Positions 1 to 5,069 of a DNA stretch of 5,069 nucleotides are shown in pieces (position 1 is the stretch's first letter; every line of letters starts with the position of its first letter). The notes under the pieces are model-generated. The model had not been told where the DNA came from and ran no database searches. It saw nothing but the letters and a program-made list of their open reading frames with translations. A program made the position numbers and the translations under genes. The stretch spans positions 1 to 5,069 of the forward strand of contig CALWWS010000162.1 of the NCBI GenBank assembly GCA_944385305.1, read 5' to 3'. Source of the stretch: an uncultured Oscillospiraceae bacterium (lineage in GTDB: Bacteria; Bacillota; Clostridia; Oscillospirales; Oscillospiraceae).

Positions 1-27
1 GAGACCAACAAGCTCTACCACAAATAA
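1..27 (+). CDS. C-terminal tail of an unidentified upstream gene (partial)
   Basis: Reading frame 1 gives eight codons, ETNKLYHK, and then a TAA stop at 25-27. A strong intrinsic terminator begins six bases after the stop, which is what one expects at the end of a real transcription unit. This is the main support for calling it coding. The fragment is too short to identify the protein. The terminator and the separate promoter in front of pyrG suggest that this gene is not co-transcribed with pyrG, apart from any read-through. Confidence 0.5.
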   Translation, partial: ETNKLYHK

Positions 28-32
28 ATTGC

Positions 33-67
33 GGCGGTGTGCCCCGACAGGGGCGCACCGCCTTTTT
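33..67 (+). terminator. Intrinsic terminator of the upstream gene
   Basis: A 13-bp stem pairs 33-45 with 50-62 (one G:T wobble, otherwise perfect, very GC-rich) around a GACA tetraloop, followed immediately by five Ts (63-67). This is a classic rho-independent terminator on the + strand, placed 5 bases after the stop codon at 25-27. It should insulate pyrG from upstream transcription. Confidence 0.93.
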
Positions 68-108
68 CAATATGTGCAGGAATGGAGTTTAAAACTTGCA
101 TAATTTCC

Positions 109-145
109 TTGACGGAAGCGGGGGGCAGGGAGTAAAATAAATTCG
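109..145 (+). promoter_or_regulatory. Predicted sigma-A-type promoter of pyrG
   Basis: A -35 box TTGACG (109-114) and a -10 box TAAAAT (133-138) are separated by 18 bp, in an otherwise GC-rich region. Transcription would start near G145, directly before a run of seven Ts (146-152). The promoter lies after the upstream terminator and leaves a leader of about 75 nt before the pyrG start codon. The start point is inferred from spacing only. Confidence 0.65.
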
Positions 146-194
146 TTTTTTTGAGAAGCACGGCGGGGGCAATGAGGCCCGGCGGACGAGGGTG

Positions 195-214
195 TCCCAT
201 GAAAATGGGAGGAG
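195..214 (+). promoter_or_regulatory. pyrG ribosome binding site overlapped by a small hairpin
   Basis: The Shine-Dalgarno sequence GGGAGGAG (207-214) lies 6-8 nt before the ATG at 221. Its first four bases (207-210) also form the 3' arm of a perfect 6-bp hairpin, TCCCAT (195-200) / ATGGGA (205-210), with a GAAA tetraloop. Folding would hide part of the ribosome binding site. The SD position favours ATG 221 over the in-frame ATG at 227, which would be 14 nt away from GGAGG. Confidence 0.6.
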
Positions 215-220
215 TGCAGT

Positions 221-1822
221 ATGGCGATGAAGTACATCTTTGTGACCGGCGGCGTGGTATCCGGACTGGGCAAGGGGATTGCGGCGGCGTCTCTGGGCCG
301 GCTTTTGAAGCAGCGGGGCCTGAAGGTGCGGGTGCAGAAGCTGGATCCCTATCTGAATGTGGACCCGGGCACTATGAGCCCCTACCAGCATGGGGAGGTG
401 TTCGTCACCGATGACGGGGCGGAGACCGATCTGGATCTGGGCCACTACGAGCGGTTTATCGATGAGAACCTCACCGTCCACTCCTCGGTCTCCTCGGGCC
501 AGGTGTACTGGAATGTGCTCAGCCGGGAGCGGGCGGGGGACTACCTGGGGGGCACGGTGCAGATTATTCCCCACATTACCGGAGAGATCAAGCGCAATAT
601 CTACACACTGGACACCCCGGATACCGATGTGGCCATCGTGGAGATCGGCGGCACGGTGGGCGATATTGAGAGCCAGCCCTTCCTGGAATCCATCCGCCAG
701 ATTGCCGCCGAGCGGGGGCGGCAGAATGTGATGTTCATCCACGTCTCTCTCATTGTCTCCATCCCCGGCTCCGGCGAGCTCAAGAGCAAGCCAACCCAGC
801 ACTCCGCCAAGGAGCTGCTGGCCCTGGGCATTCAGCCCGACGTGATCCTCTGCCGCAGCGATGCCCACGTCCCGGAGGAGATCCTGGAGAAGATCTCCCT
901 GTTCTGCAACATTCCAAGAGAGAGCGCCATCCCCAACCTGACGGCGGACATCCTCTACGACGTACCCCTCATGCTGGAGCGGGCGGGGCTGGCCGACGTG
1001 GTGGTGCGGCGGCTGGGTCTCATCTGCCACGCCCCCGACCTCACCGAGTGGGCCACCATGGTGCACCGGGCCAAGCACCCCGGGGGGAGCGTAAAGATTG
1101 CCCTGGTAGGCAAGTACGTGGCCCTGCACGACGCCTACCTGTCGGTGGTGGAGGCCCTCACCCACGCCGGGATTGAAAACGGCGTGAAAGTGGAGGTGGA
1201 GTGGGTGGACTCCCAGCAGGTGACCGCCCAGAGCGCTTCCCGTCTGCTGGCCGGGTGCGGCGGCATTCTGGTGCCCGGCGGTTTCGGCGACCGGGGGGTG
1301 GAGGGGATGATTGAAGCCATCCGCTACGCCAGGGAGGAGAAGATTCCCTTCTTCGGCATCTGCCTGGGGATGCAGATGGCGGTGGTGGAGTTTGCCCGGC
1401 ACGTGGCCGGGCTGGAGGGCGCCCACTCCAGTGAGCTGGCCCAGACCAGTTACCCGGTGATTGACCTGATGCCCGATCAGCGGGGGGTTACCGCCAAGGG
1501 GGGTACCATGCGCCTGGGGGCCTACCCCTGCCGCCTGGCCGGGGAGGGCCGGGCCCGGATGGCCTACGGCGCAGAGGATATCAGCGAACGCCACCGCCAC
1601 CGCTACGAGTTCAACAACCAGTACCGCCAGACGCTGGAGGAGAATGGGCTTGTTCTGTCCGGCCTGTCCCCCGACGGGCGGCTGGTGGAGATTGTGGAGC
1701 TGCCCAATCACCCCTGGTTTGTGGGGGTGCAGTTCCACCCCGAGTTTAAAAGCCGGCCCAACAGGGCCCACCCCCTCTTCCGGGACTTTATCGCCGCGGC
1801 GAAAAAGTACCTGGGGATATAG
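221..1822 (+). CDS. pyrG: CTP synthase (glutamine-hydrolysing)
   Basis: This cytoplasmic enzyme makes CTP from UTP, ATP and glutamine, the last step of de novo pyrimidine nucleotide synthesis. The 533-residue product has the usual family length and both domains. The N-terminal amidoligase domain (about 1-266) has the nucleotide loop [16 protein letters not shown] (4-19), Lys18, Lys40, Asp72 in [11 protein letters not shown], and Glu141 in [14 protein letters not shown]. The C-terminal class I glutamine amidotransferase domain (about 290-533) has the oxyanion segment PGGFGDRG (from 352), the nucleophile Cys381 in GICLGMQ, and His506/Glu508 in QFHPEF. All catalytic residues are present, so the enzyme should be active. 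ATG 221 is chosen for its 8-nt spacing to GGAGG. The gene appears to be a single-gene unit with its own promoter and terminator, and it converges on the regulator downstream. Confidence 0.98.
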   Translation: MAMKYIFVTGGVVSGLGKGIAAASLGRLLKQRGLKVRVQKLDPYLNVDPGTMSPYQHGEVFVTDDGAETDLDLGHYERFIDENLTVHSSVSSGQVYWNVLSRERAGDYLGGTVQIIPHITGEIKRNIYTLDTPDTDVAIVEIGGTVGDIESQPFLESIRQIAAERGRQNVMFIHVSLIVSIPGSGELKSKPTQHSAKELLALGIQPDVILCRSDAHVPEEILEKISLFCNIPRESAIPNLTADILYDVPLMLERAGLADVVVRRLGLICHAPDLTEWATMVHRAKHPGGSVKIALVGKYVALHDAYLSVVEALTHAGIENGVKVEVEWVDSQQVTAQSASRLLAGCGGILVPGGFGDRGVEGMIEAIRYAREEKIPFFGICLGMQMAVVEFARHVAGLEGAHSSELAQTSYPVIDLMPDQRGVTAKGGTMRLGAYPCRLAGEGRARMAYGAEDISERHRHRYEFNNQYRQTLEENGLVLSGLSPDGRLVEIVELPNHPWFVGVQFHPEFKSRPNRAHPLFRDFIAAAKKYLGI

Positions 1823-1827
1823 AGAAC

Positions 1828-1861
1828 AATACCCGGCGCAGTTTTTTCTGCGCCGGGTATT
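1828..1861. terminator. Bidirectional terminator between pyrG and the convergent regulator
   Basis: A perfect 14-bp stem pairs 1828-1841 with 1848-1861 around a loop of six Ts on the + strand. It starts 6 nt after the pyrG stop and is followed by TTAC on + and by GTTCTC on -, so the trailing U-tracts are short but the outer stem is A/T. The last paired base (1861) is also the last base of the minus-strand stop codon (1861-1863), so the hairpin ends both convergent genes. Confidence 0.85.
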
Positions 1862-2121
1862 TACTCGTCTGTATCTCCCTGCTCTTCCGCTGCGCCTTCT
1901 CCCGTCAACTCGCCCAGGTACTTGTACACCGTGTACCGGGATACCTGGAGCCGCTTGGCCACAAAGGGCACCGACTTGCGGAAGGAGAAGGCGCTCTTCT
2001 GATCCAGCAGGGCGATGATTCGCATCCGATCCCGCTTGGTCAGGGAGGCGACCGGCTTGCCCACCGCCGAGAGGCACTCGTCAAAGATCTCGGCCAGACG
2101 GCTGTCCCCCGCGTGCCACAT
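1861..2121 (-). CDS. C-terminal HTH portion of a YheO/DauR-type regulator, split from its PAS portion by an in-frame stop
   Basis: This 86-codon reading frame encodes the DNA-binding half of a YheO/DauR-type transcription regulator (HTH_22-like). The linker helix region, with IFDECLSAVGKPVASLTKRD (12-31), is followed by a helix-turn-helix: AFSFRKSVPFVAKRLQVSRY (44-63) and then TVYKYLGEL. It is in the same frame as the PAS-domain reading frame upstream, and only TAA-AGC-GCC separates that frame's end from this ATG. No good Shine-Dalgarno precedes the ATG, so separate translation would need reinitiation at the upstream stop, 6 nt away. The HTH is well preserved, with no further stops or frameshifts. 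It is either the tail of a recently broken gene, a reinitiated second polypeptide, or the result of a base error. Domain recognition is from family knowledge; function as a separate protein is unproven. Confidence 0.65.
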   Translation of the reverse strand: MWHAGDSRLAEIFDECLSAVGKPVASLTKRDRMRIIALLDQKSAFSFRKSVPFVAKRLQVSRYTVYKYLGELTGEGAAEEQGDTDE

Positions 2122-2130
2122 GGCGCTTTA
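2119..2130 (-). other. In-frame TAA and restart ATG at the interdomain linker of the split regulator
   Basis: Read on the minus strand, the junction is CTG-TAA-AGC-GCC-ATG, all in one frame: the TAA occupies 2130-2128 and the ATG 2121-2119. Reading the TAA as a sense codon would join the two pieces into one protein of 218 residues, close to the usual size of the PAS_6 + HTH family. TAA is one C-to-T change from the glutamine codon CAA. Confidence 0.85.
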
Positions 2131-2517
2131 CAGGTCGGCCTGAGCGCTCATCAGATCTACCAGGGTGCGGTTGGCGTACACCAGGGAGGAGTAGTCGAAG
2201 TTGATCCCCAGGGCCAGGTTGTAGTCCTCCCCAATGAGATGGAAGGTGCTGCTCTTGATCTGCTGGCCCGAGGGGGTGGTGGCGTAGAGGTTGACAAAAT
2301 CGGTTATCCGGGCGTCCTCGTCCAGGTGGCGGGCGGTGCCCAGGATGTCCAGGGTGGAACCCACGGTGCGGCCTGAGACATGTCCGTTGTAGATAGACAA
2401 AATGGGATGGCCGGGATCCCCCATATCGTGCACCAGGGTCTCGCAGGAGGAGCCGAACATCTCCGCAATGCCCCGGGCAGTGCGGTCCAGAAATTCAAAG
2501 GCCTCGTCCCGATTCAC
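2128..2517 (-). CDS. N-terminal PAS_6 (YheO-like) sensor portion of a transcription regulator, split from its HTH
   Basis: The 129-residue product matches the YheO-like PAS domain found at the N-terminus of DauR/YheO regulators: LVHDMGDPGHPILSIYNGHV (28-47) then SGRTVG, KSSTFHLIGE (88-97) and LALGINFDYS (101-110). In full-length relatives this domain is followed by an HTH in one polypeptide of roughly 210-240 residues. Here a TAA intervenes and the HTH continues in the same frame. Alone, this piece has no DNA-binding domain. The start is GTG (2517-2515), chosen because AAGGGGGAG (complement of 2524-2532) lies 6 nt upstream and the domain begins at the expected distance. The gene is divergent from niaR and has its own promoter. 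The ligand of the family is generally unknown; DauR in Pseudomonas responds to D-arginine metabolism, which cannot be transferred to this protein. Confidence 0.75.
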   Translation of the reverse strand: MNRDEAFEFLDRTARGIAEMFGSSCETLVHDMGDPGHPILSIYNGHVSGRTVGSTLDILGTARHLDEDARITDFVNLYATTPSGQQIKSSTFHLIGEDYNLALGINFDYSSLVYANRTLVDLMSAQADL

Positions 2518-2523
2518 AGCGCA

Positions 2524-2532
2524 CTCCCCCTT
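2524..2532 (-). promoter_or_regulatory. Ribosome binding site supporting the GTG start of the PAS-domain gene
   Basis: On the minus strand AAGGGGGAG sits 6 nt before the GTG at 2517-2515. An ATG further upstream on the same strand is in another frame and meets a TGA overlapping the GTG, so GTG is the supported start. Confidence 0.75.
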
Positions 2533-2541
2533 ATCGCCATT

Positions 2542-2570
2542 ATTTTACTCTGGACGCCAAAAAAATGCAA
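2542..2570 (-). promoter_or_regulatory. Predicted promoter of the split regulator
   Basis: On the minus strand a -35 box TTGCAT (2570-2565) and a -10 box TAAAAT (2547-2542) are separated by 17 bp. The predicted start point is near 2535, leaving a very short leader of about 18-20 nt before the GTG. It is back-to-back with the niaR promoter. Confidence 0.65.
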
Positions 2571-2580
2571 GCGGTTTGCA
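2566..2580. promoter_or_regulatory. Imperfect 15-bp palindrome over both -35 boxes, candidate operator
   Basis: TGCAAGCGGTTTGCA has arms TGCAA/TTGCA plus an inner C:G pair, so six of seven positions are symmetric around one central base. It covers nearly all of both divergent -35 boxes. A repressor dimer bound here would block both promoters. Autoregulation by NiaR, or by the divergent PAS/HTH protein, is a plausible but unproven reading. Part of the symmetry follows simply from two -35 boxes facing away from each other. Confidence 0.35.
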
Positions 2581-2604
2581 CACCGGGGGAGAACGTGCTA
2601 TACT
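2576..2604 (+). promoter_or_regulatory. Predicted sigma-A-type promoter of niaR
   Basis: A -35 box TTGCAC (2576-2581) and a -10 box TATACT (2599-2604) have an ideal 17-bp spacer. Transcription would begin near 2610-2612, giving a leader of about 32 nt with the Shine-Dalgarno GGGGGAG (2631-2637) 5 nt before the ATG at 2643. Confidence 0.75.
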
Positions 2605-2642
2605 ACAAAAAACAGTGGGAAAACGAGATGGGGGGAGTCCAT

Positions 2643-3167
2643 ATGGCCGCAATGAGCGCCGAGCAGCGCCGCCGCGCCGTGGCCGCGCTGCTGGAGCAGG
2701 CCGACGGGCCGGTGAGCGCCACTGCCCTGGCCAGGCGGTTTTCGGTAAGCCGTCAGATTATTGTGGGGGACGTGGCCCTGCTGCGGGCAGGGGGCGCGGA
2801 CATTTCCGCCACTCCCCGGGGCTATGTGGCGGGCCGGGGCGGACCCGGCCTGGAGTGCAAGGTGGCCTGCGTCCACGCCCCCGAGGAGATGGGCCAGGAG
2901 CTCACTGCCATCGTGGACGCGGGGGGCGAGGCTGTGGACGTGATTGTGGAGCACGGGGTGTACGGTCAGCTTACCGGCGCGCTGCGCATCCGCTCCCGCC
3001 ACGATGTGGAGCAGTTCCTGCGCAGAGTGGAGGAGCGGGAGGCCAAGCCCCTGTCCGACCTCACAGGCGGCATCCACCTGCACACCATCCGCTGTCCTGA
3101 CCAGGCCACCCTGGATCGGGTGCTGGAGGCTCTGGACCGTCAGGGCTTTTTGCTGCATATGCAATAA
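2643..3167 (+). CDS. niaR: NiaR-type transcription repressor (HTH_11 + 3H domain)
   Basis: The 174-residue product matches the NiaR/YrxA family, which represses NAD synthesis and niacin uptake genes in Gram-positive bacteria and Thermotoga, with nicotinic acid as co-repressor. Residues 7-60 form a winged HTH, with recognition region VSATALARRFSVSRQIIVGD (24-43) and a wing ending in TPRGYV. Residues about 70-172 are the 3H domain: CKVACVHAPEEMGQEL (72-87) with His78 and Glu86, VIVEHGVYGQL (100-110), and GGIHLHTI (142-149) with His145 and His147. These positions match the His, Glu, His, His metal ligands remembered from the Thermotoga TM1602 structure, offset by one. The start at 2643 is favoured because the -10 box lies inside the longer in-frame extension back to 2565. 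No NAD gene is in the window, so the targets lie elsewhere. It is divergent from the split regulator, and both may share an operator. Confidence 0.92.
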   Translation: MAAMSAEQRRRAVAALLEQADGPVSATALARRFSVSRQIIVGDVALLRAGGADISATPRGYVAGRGGPGLECKVACVHAPEEMGQELTAIVDAGGEAVDVIVEHGVYGQLTGALRIRSRHDVEQFLRRVEEREAKPLSDLTGGIHLHTIRCPDQATLDRVLEALDRQGFLLHMQ

Positions 3168-3169
3168 AT

Positions 3170-3209
3170 AAATGCGGGCCCGCTCCCTAATGGGGGCGGG
3201 CCCGTATTT
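3170..3209. terminator. Long bidirectional terminator between niaR and the convergent DHHW gene
   Basis: An 18-bp stem pairs 3170-3187 with 3192-3209 around a TAAT loop, with two G:T wobbles (3184:3195 and 3174:3205). The core is solid GC and the outer four pairs are A:T, so on either strand the hairpin ends in an AT-rich run (TATTT on +, ATTTATTTATT on -). It lies 2 nt after the niaR stop and 1 nt before the minus-strand stop (3211-3213), so it ends both transcripts. Confidence 0.92.
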
Positions 3210-3210
3210 G

Positions 3211-4383
3211 TTATCGGCCCAGCCAGACCAGGTTGGAGTCCGAGGTGAAGTTGGGCACACTGTAGAGCACCAGAGCCTGGTCAATGCCGTTTTCCTGAAT
3301 ATACTGGGCGGCGGAAAGCTTGTAGTAGCGCAGATCCAGCAGGTGGATCTCGGAAAAGTGAGGGGTGAGGAAGGGAACCAGGGAGTCGGTATAAGAGTCC
3401 CGGATGATGAGCAGCTTGGGCTTGTCCGTATTGGGGGTGGTGACCACGCCCAGGGACTGGTTGCCGCCCAGGAACATGGAGTACTTGTCCTTTACCGACA
3501 GGAAGGAGGTGTCGTAGAGCTGCCGGGGCTCCTCCACCGGGTTGCCCTTGCTGTCATAGGTGTGGGAGACCACGGTGATCCCCGTGTCGGGCACGTAGGT
3601 GGAGATAGTGTCCGGCTTCACCCAACGCACCCCGGAGGAGGAGAACACCGTACCGTAGAACTCCGTAGAGCGGATAGTCTCCTGGTACTCCTCCAGCGGC
3701 ACCGGCTCAAAGCCCATAGCGGCGGCCAGACCGGTATAGCCGTAGTAGGCGCCCAGGCTGGTCCAGTGGTGGTCGGTGCGGTAGAAGATATACTCGTCCT
3801 GGTGCTCCCACAGCGGGGTGTACAGGTCGGCCCACACCGCCCCCGGCACGGCGGCCTGGGCCTGCTCCAGAATGGCGGTCTGGCTGGCGTTGGGCGCCCC
3901 CTCCGGCAGCCGGTCGGCCCAGATGCAGGCCTGAGTGGGAATGAGGGAGAAGGTCACCGGGATATCCACATTTTCCACAAACTTGTTCACATAACTCAGG
4001 TTATCTGTTACCCTATCCTCGTCCGGCTGGTCAAAGCGGGTAATGAGGGTGTCCTGGTCGGCAAAGTAGACGCCGTTGTTCTCCTGCTTGCCCAAAGCCA
4101 GCTCGGTGGCGGATTTCAGGGCGATCCAGCCGTCCCGGCCCACAAACTGGTCAGTGACATAGGTCTCGAAGTCGGACATGAACTCACCGGTGAATACGCT
4201 GCCGCTCTTCTCCAAGGGCAGGCGGATGGCAAAGTCCTCGGCGGAGAGCGTGGGCCGCTGGGCCAGCACCCGGTTTTCCATCTGGGAGAACTCCCGGTCG
4301 GGAGAGACGGCGTTGGCCACCAGGAATACCCCCAGGAAAGCGCAGAACAGGGCAGTGAGGAAGATACAGTACTTTTTCGACAT
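3211..4383 (-). CDS. DHHW family protein, AlgJ/AlgX-like SGNH-type candidate O-acetyltransferase, membrane-anchored
   Basis: The 390-residue product starts with MSKK and a hydrophobic segment (about 5-26), indicating an N-terminal membrane anchor or signal peptide and an extracytoplasmic body. Next come a family-typical segment FETYVTDQFVGRDGW (72-86), the signature YRTDHHWTSLGAYY with D204-H205-H206-W207, and IIRDSYTDSLVPFL with Ser330. In AlgX/AlgJ relatives a DxHW motif and a later (G)DS motif supply the Asp, His and Ser of an SGNH-like triad; D204, H206 and S330 fit that pattern. The gene lies 23 nt downstream of an MBOAT gene, which suggests that the pair O-acetylates a surface polysaccharide. 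The start is ATG 4383, with GGAGG 8 nt upstream; the TTG at 4398 overlaps that Shine-Dalgarno. The substrate is unknown, and catalysis is inferred from motifs. Confidence 0.88.
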   Translation of the reverse strand: MSKKYCIFLTALFCAFLGVFLVANAVSPDREFSQMENRVLAQRPTLSAEDFAIRLPLEKSGSVFTGEFMSDFETYVTDQFVGRDGWIALKSATELALGKQENNGVYFADQDTLITRFDQPDEDRVTDNLSYVNKFVENVDIPVTFSLIPTQACIWADRLPEGAPNASQTAILEQAQAAVPGAVWADLYTPLWEHQDEYIFYRTDHHWTSLGAYYGYTGLAAAMGFEPVPLEEYQETIRSTEFYGTVFSSSGVRWVKPDTISTYVPDTGITVVSHTYDSKGNPVEEPRQLYDTSFLSVKDKYSMFLGGNQSLGVVTTPNTDKPKLLIIRDSYTDSLVPFLTPHFSEIHLLDLRYYKLSAAQYIQENGIDQALVLYSVPNFTSDSNLVWLGR

Positions 4384-4391
4384 GGGCGGTA

Positions 4392-4396
4392 CCTCC
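4392..4396 (-). promoter_or_regulatory. Ribosome binding site that fixes the start of the DHHW gene
   Basis: GGAGG on the minus strand lies 8 nt before the ATG at 4383-4381 and 10 nt after the MBOAT stop codon. An upstream in-frame TTG at 4398 would have to be translated through this site, so the shorter protein is preferred. Confidence 0.85.
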
Positions 4397-4406
4397 AATC
4401 AGACAG

Positions 4407-5069
4407 TCAGAAGCGGAAGTAGAGGAAGGGATTATAGGTGGCGTCTACCAGGTAAGCGGTGGAGAAGATGAGTCCGGCCAGCAGCAGCACGGGGAGGATA
4501 ATCCGCTCCGCCCGGGGAGGCAGCCGCTTCCACAGCCTGGCGGCCAGGGGGGTGGAGGCCACGGCGGCGATGAGAAGCATGGGCAGGTAGGAGCAGAAGT
4601 AGTACCACGCGCTCCCGTCGGTCAGACCGCCGCCCGCCATGCCGAACATGGCCCCCAGATAGGCGCCCATGTGGGCAAAGTCCTCCACAGCAAAGATGGC
4701 CCAGCTTACCGCCACCAGAAACAGGGTGTAAATGTGCCGCACCACAGCGGGCAGCCGCTCCAGCAGGCGCAGCAGGAAGGCCTTTTCCAGAATGAGCAGG
4801 GCGGCAAAGTAGAGCCCCCAGATGAGAAAGTTCCAGCTGGCGCCGTGCCAGATGCCGGTGGCGGCCCACACCAGAAGCAGGTTGAAAAACAGCCGGGGTC
4901 TGGACACCCGGTTGCCCCCCAGGGGGATATACAGGTATTCCCGGAACCAGGTGCCCAGGGAGATGTGCCAGCGGCGCCAGAACTCCGTGATGGACTTGGC
5001 AATATAGGGGTAGTTGAAGTTGCGCATGAACTCAAAGCCCAGCATGCGCCCCAGGCCCACCGCCATGTC
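4407..5069 (-). CDS. MBOAT family O-acyltransferase, AlgI-like (C-terminal part; 5' end beyond the window)
   Basis: This is an integral membrane acyltransferase that, in the AlgI/DltB family, passes acyl groups across the membrane for transfer to extracellular polymers. The 220 residues visible start inside the conserved DMAVGLGRMLGFEF, followed by NFNYPYIAKSITEFWRRWHI, SLGTWFREYLYIPLGGNRVS, and the signature TGIWHGASWNF whose His (codon 4847-4845) is the expected catalytic residue. About five membrane segments follow to the end. The open frame continues to the window edge with an Asp codon before the first visible Met, so the gene is cut off and that Met is not the start. It ends with TGA (4409-4407), 23 nt before the DHHW gene, forming an operon with it. 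AlgI-type identity is strong; the polymer acetylated is unknown. Confidence 0.95.
   Translation of the reverse strand, partial: DMAVGLGRMLGFEFMRNFNYPYIAKSITEFWRRWHISLGTWFREYLYIPLGGNRVSRPRLFFNLLLVWAATGIWHGASWNFLIWGLYFAALLILEKAFLLRLLERLPAVVRHIYTLFLVAVSWAIFAVEDFAHMGAYLGAMFGMAGGGLTDGSAWYYFCSYLPMLLIAAVASTPLAARLWKRLPPRAERIILPVLLLAGLIFSTAYLVDATYNPFLYFRF

Noticed and set aside
170..200. Possible leader attenuator terminator before pyrG
   Set aside because: Only 4-bp pairings (such as GGGC/GCCC around 166-180) are present and none is followed by a T run, so there is no intrinsic terminator of the Bacillus pyrG type.
89..2077. Very long (662-codon) open frame on the minus strand across pyrG
   Set aside because: It lies antisense to the unmistakable pyrG gene, has a composition rich in G, P, H and L with no recognisable domain, and runs on into the real minus-strand regulator in a different frame. 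It is a by-product of the GC-rich third codon positions of pyrG.
2565..2642. N-terminal extension of NiaR to an upstream in-frame ATG at 2565
   Set aside because: The extension would contain the niaR -35 and -10 boxes and has no Shine-Dalgarno, whereas ATG 2643 has GGGGGAG 5 nt upstream and gives the normal family length.
2402..3100. 232-codon plus-strand open frame overlapping the start of niaR in another frame
   Set aside because: It is rich in G, R and P, starts inside the PAS gene on the opposite strand, runs through the divergent promoters, and has no family motif. It is a GC-rich shadow of niaR.
2598..3284. 228-codon minus-strand open frame opposite niaR
   Set aside because: It is antisense to a gene with a clear HTH + 3H domain, passes through the terminator hairpin, and shows no domain of its own.
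4384..4398. TTG start at 4398 for the DHHW protein
   Set aside because: The TTG overlaps the GGAGG that serves the ATG at 4383, and the extra residues MEVPP precede a normal MSKK signal-anchor start.
3172..4422. 416-codon open frame on the plus strand across the DHHW gene
   Set aside because: It is antisense to a gene with clear family motifs, begins inside the terminator hairpin stem, and has no Shine-Dalgarno or recognisable domain.

Overview
The window looks like chromosomal DNA from a GC-rich member of the Bacillota (Firmicutes), most plausibly an anaerobic Oscillospiraceae/Clostridia-type gut bacterium. This is inferred from purine-rich Shine-Dalgarno sites (GGGAGGAG, GGAGG, AGGGGGAG), sigma-A-like promoters with AT-rich -10 boxes in a GC-rich background, a NiaR/3H-type repressor (typical of Gram-positives and Thermotoga), and an MBOAT plus DHHW surface-polysaccharide pair common in clostridia. 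No species can be assigned from the sequence alone.

Layout from left to right. (1) The last 8 codons of an unidentified + strand gene end at 27 and are followed by a strong intrinsic terminator. (2) pyrG (CTP synthase, +, 221-1822) has its own promoter at about 109-138 and a short leader. The leader begins with a T7 tract, and a small hairpin overlaps the ribosome binding site. (3) A bidirectional terminator separates pyrG from a convergent minus-strand transcription regulator of the YheO/DauR type (PAS_6 domain plus C-terminal HTH). This regulator is split by a single in-frame TAA into a 129-codon PAS piece (2128-2517) and an 86-codon HTH piece (1861-2121). (4) A 125-bp divergent intergenic region carries two back-to-back promoters whose -35 boxes lie 5 bp apart and form an imperfect palindrome. 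(5) niaR (+, 2643-3167) encodes a NiaR-type HTH + 3H-domain repressor, which in this family senses niacin. (6) An 18-bp bidirectional terminator hairpin follows. (7) A minus-strand operon runs in from beyond the right edge: the C-terminal part of an AlgI-type MBOAT O-acyltransferase (4407-5069), then, 23 nt later, a membrane-anchored DHHW/AlgJ-AlgX-like protein (3211-4383).

The genes form three functional units that are not obviously connected: pyrimidine nucleotide synthesis (pyrG), two regulators transcribed divergently from one control region (the split PAS/HTH protein and NiaR), and a likely extracytoplasmic polysaccharide O-acetylation module (MBOAT + DHHW). No CRISPR array, tRNA, rRNA, insertion sequence or attachment site was seen. 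The feature most worth a second look is the regulator split exactly at its interdomain linker by a lone stop codon. The pyrG leader and the shared divergent promoter region come next.
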